A stretch of 64,000 bases of DNA, taken from UBA10649 sp965278945. GTDB taxonomy: Bacteria; Actinomycetota; Actinomycetes; S36-B12. The stretch spans positions 2,914,001 through 2,978,000 of the forward strand of contig OZ257128.1 in NCBI GenBank assembly GCA_965278945.1, read 5' to 3'. The stretch's first letter is position 1; each line of letters starts with the position of its first letter. The position numbers were made by a program, and so were the translations under genes. The notes beneath the pieces are model-generated. The model saw only the letters and a program-made list of their open reading frames with translations, searched no databases and was not told the origin of the DNA. Below are positions 57,021 through 64,000 of the stretch, piece after piece.

Positions 57021-59191
57021 TCGGGTCTACCTTCCTCAACCGGCGGTGACGGCGTGGCACTTGCCGGATCCGGGCTCGGGACGGGCTCGTTGGAGAACAG
57101 TCCTGGGTCCGGCGACTGGCTGGTGACCGCCTCGGGCGGCTCGTCGGTCGGGAGTGTATCCGCGGACGGGTCGGGGGCGAACTCCGTGATGACGGTGGGA
57201 GACGGGCAGCCGACCGGGATGTCGCCCTCGATCGCCTCGGGGCAGTCCATCGGGGCCAGCACGGACTTCGGCGGCTTCGAGAAGCTCTCCACCGGGAGGC
57301 CCTCGAGCGCGCCCGCCATGAACGCCGTCCAGATCGCTGCGGGGAACGAACCGCCAGTAACCGTCTCCAGGCCCCCGGTGCCCGACAGCGACACGGGCAG
57401 GCCCTCGGAATCCTCCTTAGCCATGAGCACCGCTGCGGCCAGCTGGGGCGTGTAGCCGACGAACCACGCGCTCTTGTTGTCGTCGGTCGTTCCGGTCTTC
57501 GCGGCCGCCGGGCGCCCGAGGGCCAGAGCCGCGCCTCCCGTCCCGTTCGTCACGACCCGGTTGAGGGCGTAGCTGACGGTGTCGGCCGTGTCGGCGTCGA
57601 ACGCCGCCTCGGTTCTGGGAGTCAGCGAGAAGAGCAGGCCGCCATTCGGCCCGACGACCTCCTTGAGCACGGTGGTCGTCGCCCGAGCGCCACCCGCCGC
57701 GAACGTCGCATAGGCGTTCGCCATGTCCAGGCCCGACGGCGAGGCCGTGCCCAGGACGAACGTGAGATTGAGGTCGTCCAGATCCATGCCCGGGGTATCC
57801 GCAGGTATGCCGGCGCGCACGGCCGCGTCGGCGACCGACTTGACCCCGATCTCCGACTCCATCTCGACGTACGCGGAGTTGATGCTGTTCTCCGTTGCCT
57901 GGAGCAACGTCACCGGTCCATAGGACTTGTCGCCGTAATTGGAGAACGTGTAGCCGTCGACCGTCGACGGGGAGTCTCCGTTCCACACAGATGTCAGCGG
58001 CACCTCCTTCTCGGTTGCCGCGGCGAGGGCGAAGGGCTTGAAGGTGGAGCCCGCCTGGGCGAACGGCCTCGTGGCGTTGTTGATCTGGTCGGTCACGAAG
58101 TCCTCGCCGCCATAGATGGCGATGATCTCGCCAGTGCCCGGACGCACTGCGGCAAGTCCGATGCGCAGGCCCTCGGTGCCGCTCTGCGGTCCGACCTTGC
58201 GCACTGCTGCGGTTGCCGCCCTTTGGGCCTGCCGGTCGAACGTCGACGTGATGCGCAGGCCGCCGCGTTGGATCTCGGTGTCGTCGAAGCCGAGCTCGCG
58301 AAGCTGGTCCTCGACCATCGTCAGCATGAAGCCGGTCGCCCCGCCGAGGCGGTCCTTGGCCTTGAGCTTCTTGATCTTCGGGAACTCCGCGTTGTCGCGC
58401 TGCTTTTGCGTGAGCCAGCCCTGCTCGACCATTCCGTCGAGCACGTACGTCCATCGACCCTCGAGACCGGCGAGGTCGCGCTCGGGCGCCAGGCCGCTGG
58501 GGGACTTGATGATCGCGGCGAGGACGGCACCCTGCGCGGCAGTGAGCTGGCTCGACGGGATGCCGAAGTAGGCGATCGACGCAGCCTCGATCCCGTAGGC
58601 ACCGCGTCCGAAGTAGATGGTGTTGAGGTAGTTCTCGAGGATCTCGTCCTTAGACACGACGGTCTCGAGCTTGAAGGCCAGGAGCGCCTCCTGCAGCTTT
58701 CGGTCCCACGACCGCTCCTGGCTGAGGAAGGCGTTCTTGGCGTACTGCTGGGTGATCGTCGAGCCGCCCTGCGTGCTGCCGCCGGTGAGGTTGTTCCAGA
58801 TCGCCCGCCCGACGCCGACCGGGGAGATGCCGCCGTGGTCATAGAACGAGCGGTCCTCCGCGGCGAGCACGGCGTGCTGCACCTGAAGCGGCACGTCCGC
58901 GAGCGCCACGCTTCTTCGGGTGGCATCGCCGAGGCGGCCGATCTCGGTCTTTCCGTCGGCGTAGTAGACGATCGTGGCCTCGCTGGTCGCGACCTCGTTG
59001 GGCGACGGCACCGTGGTCCTGGCGATGAGGATGGCGAAGATGCCGATGCCCAGGGCGATGACGCCGATCGCGATGAGGATCGAGTTGCGAATCCAGTGCC
59101 GCTTGGCGGGGGGCTTCTTCTTCGCCGGTGCCCTCTTCGGGGCAGGCCGCTTCCTCGGCGTCGATGACGCCCGCGAGCGGCTGTCCGACAC
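57017..59191 (-). CDS. Class A penicillin-binding protein
   Basis: This bifunctional peptidoglycan synthase has 724 residues. A basic Pro/Lys-rich cytoplasmic tail and one helix (about 34-52) precede the glycosyltransferase domain with AAEDRSFYDHGGISPVGV and GGSTITQQYAKNAFLS. The transpeptidase domain follows with AGSTFKP (catalytic Ser), SINSAY (SxN) and AAKTGTTDDNKSAW (KTG). A long Pro/Ser-rich C-terminal tail (about 660-724) ends the protein. The start is GTG at 59191. It overlaps the GT87 gene by 4 bases. This is the PBP of the conserved FemX/PadR/ino1 neighbourhood. Confidence 0.95.
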   Translation of the reverse strand: MSDSRSRASSTPRKRPAPKRAPAKKKPPAKRHWIRNSILIAIGVIALGIGIFAILIARTTVPSPNEVATSEATIVYYADGKTEIGRLGDATRRSVALADVPLQVQHAVLAAEDRSFYDHGGISPVGVGRAIWNNLTGGSTQGGSTITQQYAKNAFLSQERSWDRKLQEALLAFKLETVVSKDEILENYLNTIYFGRGAYGIEAASIAYFGIPSSQLTAAQGAVLAAIIKSPSGLAPERDLAGLEGRWTYVLDGMVEQGWLTQKQRDNAEFPKIKKLKAKDRLGGATGFMLTMVEDQLRELGFDDTEIQRGGLRITSTFDRQAQRAATAAVRKVGPQSGTEGLRIGLAAVRPGTGEIIAIYGGEDFVTDQINNATRPFAQAGSTFKPFALAAATEKEVPLTSVWNGDSPSTVDGYTFSNYGDKSYGPVTLLQATENSINSAYVEMESEIGVKSVADAAVRAGIPADTPGMDLDDLNLTFVLGTASPSGLDMANAYATFAAGGARATTTVLKEVVGPNGGLLFSLTPRTEAAFDADTADTVSYALNRVVTNGTGGAALALGRPAAAKTGTTDDNKSAWFVGYTPQLAAAVLMAKEDSEGLPVSLSGTGGLETVTGGSFPAAIWTAFMAGALEGLPVESFSKPPKSVLAPMDCPEAIEGDIPVGCPSPTVITEFAPDPSADTLPTDEPPEAVTSQSPDPGLFSNEPVPSPDPASATPSPPVEEGRPE

Positions 59192-59255
59192 GGAGGATCC
59201 TTTGGCTCGGGGAAGAGGCCGGCTGCGGCGCTCGGTTCAGGGCCCGAGTTCGCCG

Positions 59256-59687
59256 CTAGTCAAGGAGATCACGCGGCGCGGGCAGAGCCCGTCGCGGCAC
59301 GCCGTCGCCTAGGACGTAGGTGGTCAGCAGGAAGTTCCAGTGGCAGCGCTGGCACACCTCGACCACGTAGACGGTGAAGGCCCCGAACTTGGTCGTCATC
59401 GCCGCCAGCTCGTCGGTCTTGCGGATCCGTCCCGAGTACGGACCCAGCTCGTCGCCGAAGACGTAGGTGACGGTGACCAGTCCGGCATCGCGGCACGCCG
59501 GGCACGGGTCGGCGGCCTGCTCCCCGTGGTGCTTGGCAGCTCGCAGGAGATAGGGATCGGCGTCGCACAGGTCCGAGGACAGCCCGCCGCCGCCGAACAG
59601 GCGCAGGAGGGCCGCCCGGCGCTCCAGCGCGTGGCTGATGACCGAGCGCGGACGGGCCGGATCGGCCACGACCTCCGGGGCACCCAT
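59256..59687 (-). CDS. DUF5318 zinc-binding-like protein
   Basis: This 143-residue actinobacterial protein has VISHALERRAALLRLFGGG at the N-terminus and two Cys pairs, DPCPACRDAG and VCQRCHWNFLL, that could bind one zinc. This matches DUF5318, whose function is not known. The ATG at 59687 fits the family start. A TTG at 59768 would add 27 Arg/Lys-rich residues and cannot be excluded. The family is normally found beside the PBP and padR genes, as here. Confidence 0.8.
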   Translation of the reverse strand: MGAPEVVADPARPRSVISHALERRAALLRLFGGGGLSSDLCDADPYLLRAAKHHGEQAADPCPACRDAGLVTVTYVFGDELGPYSGRIRKTDELAAMTTKFGAFTVYVVEVCQRCHWNFLLTTYVLGDGVPRRALPAPRDLLD

Positions 59688-59797
59688 CGGCTCGCGGTCA
59701 CGGCGCGCCTTGGCGGGGGCGCCGCGCGCGATCGTGCCGCGAATCGCGGACTTGCGAGGGGACGCCAAGGTTGCTAATTCTACGGAACCCCTTCGAT

Positions 59798-59826
59798 TTG
59801 GTTTTGATATATCAACTTGATATGTT
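59798..59826 (+). promoter_or_regulatory. padR-ino1 promoter with PadR operator
   Basis: A -35-like TTGGTT (59798-59803) and -10-like TATGTT (59821-59826) are 17 bases apart. The perfect 15-base palindrome ATATCAACTTGATAT (59809-59823) overlaps the spacer and -10, so binding would block transcription. Autoregulation by PadR and control of ino1 are inferred. Confidence 0.7.
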
Positions 59827-59857
59827 GTTCCGAGTCATTTCGGCGAGAGGAGCGGGC

Positions 59858-60463
59858 GTGGCCAAGAGGCACGATGTGCTCGAGTTCGCCGTCCTCGGCG
59901 TGCTGTCCGACGGACCCCTGCACGGATACGAGCTGCGCAAGCGGCTGTCGGTCGTGCTCGGCCCGTTCCGCGCCTTGTCCTACGGCTCCCTGTACCCCTG
60001 CCTGCGACGTCTTCAGGGCCGCGGACTCATCGACGAGGTGGCCGTCACTCCGGCCCTCGAGTCGACGGCTCCGCCGCTCAGCGCCCGCCGCGCCCGCGTC
60101 GTCTACGCCATCTCGGCCGACGGCAAGGAGGAGTTCGGCAGCTGGGCCAACCAGCCCGGTCCCGAGGCGTGGGAGGACGAGGGCTTCGCCGCCCACATGG
60201 CGTTCTTCGGCCGTACCGAGTCACGAGTGCGTCTGCGCATCCTCGAAGGTCGCCGCTCGCGCCTGGAGGAGCGGGTCGACGCGCTGCGCGAGTCCGTCGT
60301 CCGCGGCCGCGCGAAGGTCGACGCCTACACCCTTCAACTCCAGCAGCACGGCCTGGATGGAGCCGAGCGCGAAGTGCGCTGGCTGAACGAACTGATCCAG
60401 CACGAGCAATCAACGCAAGACACAACGCAGGTGGATACACCTCAGATGAAGGAGAAGTCATGA
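59858..60463 (+). CDS. PadR-family transcriptional regulator
   Basis: This 201-residue dimeric winged-helix protein has HDVLEFAVLGVLSDGPLHGYELRKRLS and SYGSLYPCLRRLQGRGLIDE as the DNA-binding part, the wing ARVVYAISADG, and a long C-terminal coiled-coil helix (RSRLEERVDALRE...). The GTG at 59858 is chosen because GAGAGGAG precedes it; the frame is open further upstream but would cross the operator. Its stop overlaps the ino1 start by 4 bases, so the two are coupled. It probably represses the padR-ino1 operon. Confidence 0.92.
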   Translation: MAKRHDVLEFAVLGVLSDGPLHGYELRKRLSVVLGPFRALSYGSLYPCLRRLQGRGLIDEVAVTPALESTAPPLSARRARVVYAISADGKEEFGSWANQPGPEAWEDEGFAAHMAFFGRTESRVRLRILEGRRSRLEERVDALRESVVRGRAKVDAYTLQLQQHGLDGAEREVRWLNELIQHEQSTQDTTQVDTPQMKEKS

Positions 60464-61542
60464 GCTCGGTTCGCGTAGCAATTGTCGGAGTCGGCAACTG
60501 TGCATCGTCGCTGGTCCAGGGCGTCGAGTACTACAAGGACGCGAATCCGGCTGACTTCGTGCCAGGTCTGATGCACGTGCAGTTCGGTGACTACCACGTG
60601 CGCGACGTGCAGTTCGTCGCTGCGTTCGACGTCGACGGCAAGAAGGTCGGACTCGACCTCGCCGAGGCGATCAACGCGTCGGAGAACAACACCCTCAAGT
60701 TCTGCGACGTCGCACCGACCGGGATCACCGTTCAGCGCGGCAACACGCTCGACGGCCTGGGCAAGTACTACCGCGAGACGATCACCGAGTCCGACGAGGC
60801 GCCGGTCGATGTCGTTGCCGCACTGAAGGAAGCGGCCGTCGACGTCGTCGTGTGCTACCTGCCCGTCGGCTCCGAGGATGCCGCGAAGTTCTACGCGCAG
60901 TGCGCGATCGACGCGGGCTGTGGCTTCGTCAACGCGCTCCCCGTCTTCATCGCCGGAACGCCCGAGTGGGCACAGAAGTTCGTCGATGCGGGCCTGCCGA
61001 TCGTCGGCGACGACATCAAGAGCCAGGTCGGCGCCACCATCACGCACCGCGTGCTCGCAAAGCTCTTCGAGGACCGCGGCGTGATCCTTGACCGCACGTA
61101 CCAGCTGAATGTCGGCGGCAACATGGACTTCAAGAACATGCTCGAGCGCGATCGCCTCGAATCGAAGAAGATCTCCAAGACCCAGTCGGTCACCTCGCAG
61201 GTGACCTCGCACGACATGGGCGCGCGCAACGTGCACATCGGCCCGAGCGACTACATCGCCTGGCTCGACGATCGCAAGTGGGCATTCGTCCGCCTCGAGG
61301 GTCGCGCGTTCGGCGATGCGCCGATCAACCTTGAGTACAAGCTCGAGGTGTGGGACTCGCCCAACAGCGCGGGCGTCATCATCGACGCGGTCCGCGCGGC
61401 GAAGATCGCCATGGACCGCGGCATCGGCGGCCCGATCCTGTCGGCCTCGAGCTACTTCATGAAGTCCCCGCCCGTGCAGTACAACGACAGCGAGGCCAAG
61501 CAGGCCGTCGAGGACTTCATCGCCGGCACCATCTCCAGCTAG
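60460..61542 (+). CDS. ino1: Inositol-3-phosphate synthase
   Basis: This NAD-dependent enzyme converts glucose-6-phosphate to 1-L-myo-inositol-3-phosphate, the start of mycothiol and phosphatidylinositol synthesis. The 360 residues include VAIVGVGNCASSLVQGVEYY (NAD binding), VGDDIKSQVGATITHRVL, LNVGGNMDFKNMLERDRLESKKISKTQ and GGPILSASSYFMKSPPVQ. The length is typical of the short actinobacterial class. The ATG at 60460 overlaps padR and has AGGAGA just upstream. A hairpin follows. Confidence 0.97.
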   Translation: MSSVRVAIVGVGNCASSLVQGVEYYKDANPADFVPGLMHVQFGDYHVRDVQFVAAFDVDGKKVGLDLAEAINASENNTLKFCDVAPTGITVQRGNTLDGLGKYYRETITESDEAPVDVVAALKEAAVDVVVCYLPVGSEDAAKFYAQCAIDAGCGFVNALPVFIAGTPEWAQKFVDAGLPIVGDDIKSQVGATITHRVLAKLFEDRGVILDRTYQLNVGGNMDFKNMLERDRLESKKISKTQSVTSQVTSHDMGARNVHIGPSDYIAWLDDRKWAFVRLEGRAFGDAPINLEYKLEVWDSPNSAGVIIDAVRAAKIAMDRGIGGPILSASSYFMKSPPVQYNDSEAKQAVEDFIAGTISS

Positions 61543-61552
61543 CGAAGCGGCA

Positions 61553-61574
61553 GGAGTCGAGCAAGCTCGACTCC
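61553..61574 (+). terminator. Hairpin after ino1
   Basis: GGAGTCGAGC and its complement (61553-61562 and 61565-61574) are separated by AA, 10 bases after the ino1 stop. The loop would use a few stem bases. It is a probable terminator of the padR-ino1 transcript. Confidence 0.7.
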
Positions 61575-61604
61575 GCCATCTCGTGGTCGAGTAGCGTCCA
61601 CATC

Positions 61605-62906
61605 GTGGTGGCGCTGCCGGCTCTTCGTGAAGTACTCGCCGGACGCGACTTCCGGCGCCTGTTCAGCGTCCGCCTCGTCGCCCAGTTCGGCGATGGGCTG
61701 CTGCAGGCCGCGCTGGCGACCTTCGTCCTGTTCTCCCCCGAGCGCGAGCCCGATGCAGCGAAGGTTGCCGTCGCGTTCGCGATCCTGCTGCTGCCCTACT
61801 CGGTCATCGGTCCGTTCGCGGGCGTGTTCCTCGATCGTTGGCGCAGGCGCAACGTGCTCGTGCGCGCCAACATTCTCAAGGCACTACTGACCATTCCGGT
61901 CATCGTCTTGGTCCTGAAGGCCAATGACGGATTCGCGCTCGGCCTGTCGGTACTCGTAGTACTGGGCATCGGGCGCTTCGTGCTGGCCGGCCTGTCCGCT
62001 TCACTGCCCCATGTCGTCGCCGGACGTGACCTGGTCACGGCCAATGCGCTGACTCCTACCGCCGGCACGCTGATGGCCGCAATCGGTGCGCTCGGTGGCG
62101 TCGCGCTGCGCTCGGCGCTCGGTGGAGGAGACACCGGAAGCGCGATCGTCCTCGGGTGCGCGCTCGTCGCGTACCTCCTGGCCGCTGCGATCGCCGTACT
62201 CATTGCCGCCGACCGCCTTGGACCCGACGGCGAACGTCCCTCGGACACTGTCCGCGGGGTCGCGGTCGGACTGGTCGAGGGAGTCCAGGAACTGCGGATC
62301 CATGCCGCGGCCGGCCGGGCCATTGCCGTCGTCGGCGTCCATCGCATCGCCTTCGGAGTACTGACCGCCGGCGGCCTGCTTCTGGTCCGCTACACGTTCA
62401 ATGACCTCGCGGCCGCGGACAGCGCTCTCAATGAGTTCGCATACCTCACCGGCGCGGCGGCGGCCGGTGCGCTCGTCGGAGCTGTACTCACTCCTGCGGC
62501 GAGCAGGCGCCTGGGCGAGGTCGTCTGGTCGGCGTTCGCGCTCATGCAGGCGGGCACGCTGGGCATCGCGCTGATCGTCGTTGGCGCGATGACGCCGACC
62601 TTCTGGGTTCTCCTGCTGGGCGCGGCCAGCCTCGGCTTTGCTGGCCAGTCGGTGAAAGTCTGCTCGGACACCCTTGTGCAGCGCCACATTCCCGACGATC
62701 ACCTTGGCCGGGTGTTCGCGCTGTTCGACATGATCGTCAACGTCTGCCTCGTAGCCGGGATCGCGGTGCTGGCCATCGTCTCGCCGACGAGCGGACAGAC
62801 TCCGTGGACCTACGCGGCCGTCGGCGTGATGCTCGTTCTCGCGGCGTTCTGGTATCGCCGCCACCGTCCCCGTAGAGTCCGCACCACTGGCGACTTCGGA
62901 GGCTGA
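61605..62906 (+). CDS. MFS transporter
   Basis: This 433-residue protein has about twelve membrane helices. The family-like cytoplasmic loop GVFLDRWRRRNVLVRANI follows helix two. It resembles enterobactin-exporter/macrolide-efflux-type MFS proteins. The substrate is unknown. The GTG at 61605 (or the next codon, 61608) is used because the upstream open part overlaps ino1 in another frame. It ends one base before the next gene starts. Confidence 0.82.
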   Translation: MVALPALREVLAGRDFRRLFSVRLVAQFGDGLLQAALATFVLFSPEREPDAAKVAVAFAILLLPYSVIGPFAGVFLDRWRRRNVLVRANILKALLTIPVIVLVLKANDGFALGLSVLVVLGIGRFVLAGLSASLPHVVAGRDLVTANALTPTAGTLMAAIGALGGVALRSALGGGDTGSAIVLGCALVAYLLAAAIAVLIAADRLGPDGERPSDTVRGVAVGLVEGVQELRIHAAAGRAIAVVGVHRIAFGVLTAGGLLLVRYTFNDLAAADSALNEFAYLTGAAAAGALVGAVLTPAASRRLGEVVWSAFALMQAGTLGIALIVVGAMTPTFWVLLLGAASLGFAGQSVKVCSDTLVQRHIPDDHLGRVFALFDMIVNVCLVAGIAVLAIVSPTSGQTPWTYAAVGVMLVLAAFWYRRHRPRRVRTTGDFGG

Positions 62907-62907
62907 C

Positions 62908-64000
62908 ATGAGTGTGAACACCACGACGCATAGGCGATGGGGTGCGCGGTCCGTTGCCGCTCTCATCATCTTCCTGGTAGCCGCACTTCTGACGCCGATC
63001 GCGTTGGTCGGGCACTGGGGCCATCGGACCGTTGTCGACAGCGAGCGCTACATCGAGACCGTCGGCCCGCTCATCGCCAATCCCGAGGTGCAGGAGGGCA
63101 TTTCCACGACGATCACCGACGCACTGGTGACGAAGGTGGACACGGCGAACACCGTTGACGAACTGCTCAACAGCCTGTTCCCGAACTCGACCTTCAACTC
63201 GCTGCTGTCGGCCCCGATCGCCGCCGGAGTCAACGGGCTCATCGGCGAACTGGTGACCCGATTCGTTGCCTCCGATCAGTTCGCCGCGGTGTGGATCGCG
63301 TTGAACGAGGCCGCACAGCGCGGCATCGTCGCGCTGCTCGAGGGTCGAGAGGAAGGTCCGATCCAGCTGCAGGGCGATGAGGTGGTCTTCGACATCTCCA
63401 CCGCGCTCGGGTCAGTGCAGCAGTTCCTCGTCGACAACGGCATCACCGCCGCGGCGAACATCACGCTGCCCGACGAGCAGCGGCAGATCGTGCTCGTCGA
63501 GGCTCCGGCGCTGGCGCAGATCCGATTCATCTACTCGTTCACCTCACCGATCCTCCAGTGGCTTCCGCTCGTGGTCGCAGCGCTCTTCGCGCTGTCGATT
63601 GCCCTAGCGCGCAGACGGGCACGGATCGTCGTCGCGGCCGGCATCTTCCTGGTGGCCATCGCCGGGCTGCTCACTCTTGGGCTGAGCGCCGGCGAGGACT
63701 CGTTCAACAACCAGCTCGAGGGAACCGCGTTCGGGCCGGCATCCGAGGTGTTCTGGAACACCCTGCTGAACTACCTGATCCTGGGCGTCGAGGCGGTCTT
63801 CGTCCTCGGCGTCGTCGTGATCATCGCCGGCTGGTTCGGTGGTCGCACATCGATCGCGACCCGACTGCGTGGTCAGCTGGTCAAGGGGCTCGACGAGCTC
63901 GGCGATCGCATCGAGGGACTTCGCGACTTCCGTCAGCTCGTCGCCGAGCATGCGCAGAAGATCCGGTGGGCCGTCTACCTGGTCGTCGGGCTGATCCTGC
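62908..64000 (+). CDS. Membrane protein of unknown function (3' end outside the window)
   Basis: The ATG at 62908 has GGAGG 5 bases upstream and the frame is open to the window end (364 residues visible). One N-terminal helix (RSVAALIIFLVAALLTPIAL) is followed by an extracytoplasmic region of about 170 residues (TVVDSERYIETVGPLIANPEVQ... to LVEAPALAQIRF). Several helices follow from about residue 215. No enzyme motif is seen. Many actinobacterial membrane proteins share this layout without a known role. It starts 1 base after the MFS stop and may be coupled to it. Confidence 0.75.
   Translation, partial: MSVNTTTHRRWGARSVAALIIFLVAALLTPIALVGHWGHRTVVDSERYIETVGPLIANPEVQEGISTTITDALVTKVDTANTVDELLNSLFPNSTFNSLLSAPIAAGVNGLIGELVTRFVASDQFAAVWIALNEAAQRGIVALLEGREEGPIQLQGDEVVFDISTALGSVQQFLVDNGITAAANITLPDEQRQIVLVEAPALAQIRFIYSFTSPILQWLPLVVAALFALSIALARRRARIVVAAGIFLVAIAGLLTLGLSAGEDSFNNQLEGTAFGPASEVFWNTLLNYLILGVEAVFVLGVVVIIAGWFGGRTSIATRLRGQLVKGLDELGDRIEGLRDFRQLVAEHAQKIRWAVYLVVGLIL

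Overview
The window is 64 kb of high-GC DNA dense with genes and with many GTG starts. The gene content points to an Actinomycetota chromosome. Indicators are a mycothiol-dependent DinB/maleylpyruvate-isomerase-family enzyme, an actinobacterial-type inositol-3-phosphate synthase (inositol feeds mycothiol and phosphatidylinositol), the decaprenyl-phosphoarabinose genes, a FadE5-type acyl-CoA dehydrogenase, a SigK/RskA-like pair, a cydABDC operon, and the rpsF-ssb-rpsR-rplI / FemX-like / PBP / PadR / ino1 neighbourhood also known from Streptomyces and relatives. I cannot name the genus. No tRNA, rRNA, insertion sequence, prophage or CRISPR array was seen.

Layout. 1-2.4 kb: the end of an unknown gene and a type II restriction-modification pair (C5 methyltransferase plus a probable PD-(D/E)xK nuclease) in visibly lower-GC DNA, probably acquired. 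2.6-6.9 kb: a DUF4331 / TPR / NicO metal-transporter cassette with an EF-hand and a long His-rich loop. 6.9-11.8 kb: hydrolases and small enzymes. 11.8-15.4 kb: UbiA-type phosphoribosyltransferase, DprE1 and DprE2, which make the arabinose donor of the cell wall. 15.5-21.9 kb: fadE5 behind a double operator, a CopD-CtaG copper protein, an L,D-transpeptidase, a nitrilase-type amidase and a mycothiol-type transferase. 21.9-25.3 kb: branched-chain 2-oxoacid dehydrogenase E1 alpha, E1 beta, E2. 25.4-31.4 kb: cydABDC (cytochrome bd oxidase and its ABC exporter), preceded by a DosR-like box. 31.5-39.5 kb: EamA exporter, SGNH acyltransferase, SpoIIE-type phosphatase, GH39-like glycosidase, class III aminotransferase. 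39.5-43.2 kb: a Vgb-like propeller, methionine aminopeptidase, a DICT-GGDEF diguanylate cyclase. 43.3-45.4 kb: fasciclin gene divergent from sigK-rskA, with matching ECF promoters on both sides. 45.4-46.7 kb: HxlR regulator divergent from an NmrA-type quinone reductase. 46.8-52.3 kb: dnaB, a tyrosine phosphatase, three DUF805 proteins, a DUF4190 protein, then rplI, rpsR, ssb, rpsF. 52.5-64 kb: xthA, FemX-like and alanine-racemase-like proteins, GT87, class A PBP, DUF5318, padR-ino1, an MFS transporter and an unfinished membrane protein.

How it fits together. Much of the window serves the envelope (arabinan donor, peptidoglycan synthesis, acyl- and glycosyltransferases, secreted glycosidase) or energy and redox adaptation (cytochrome bd, copper/CtaG, SigK-RskA, quinone reductase). 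Several genes carry readable control sites: fadE5, cydA, sigK, the fasciclin gene, the HxlR pair and padR-ino1.
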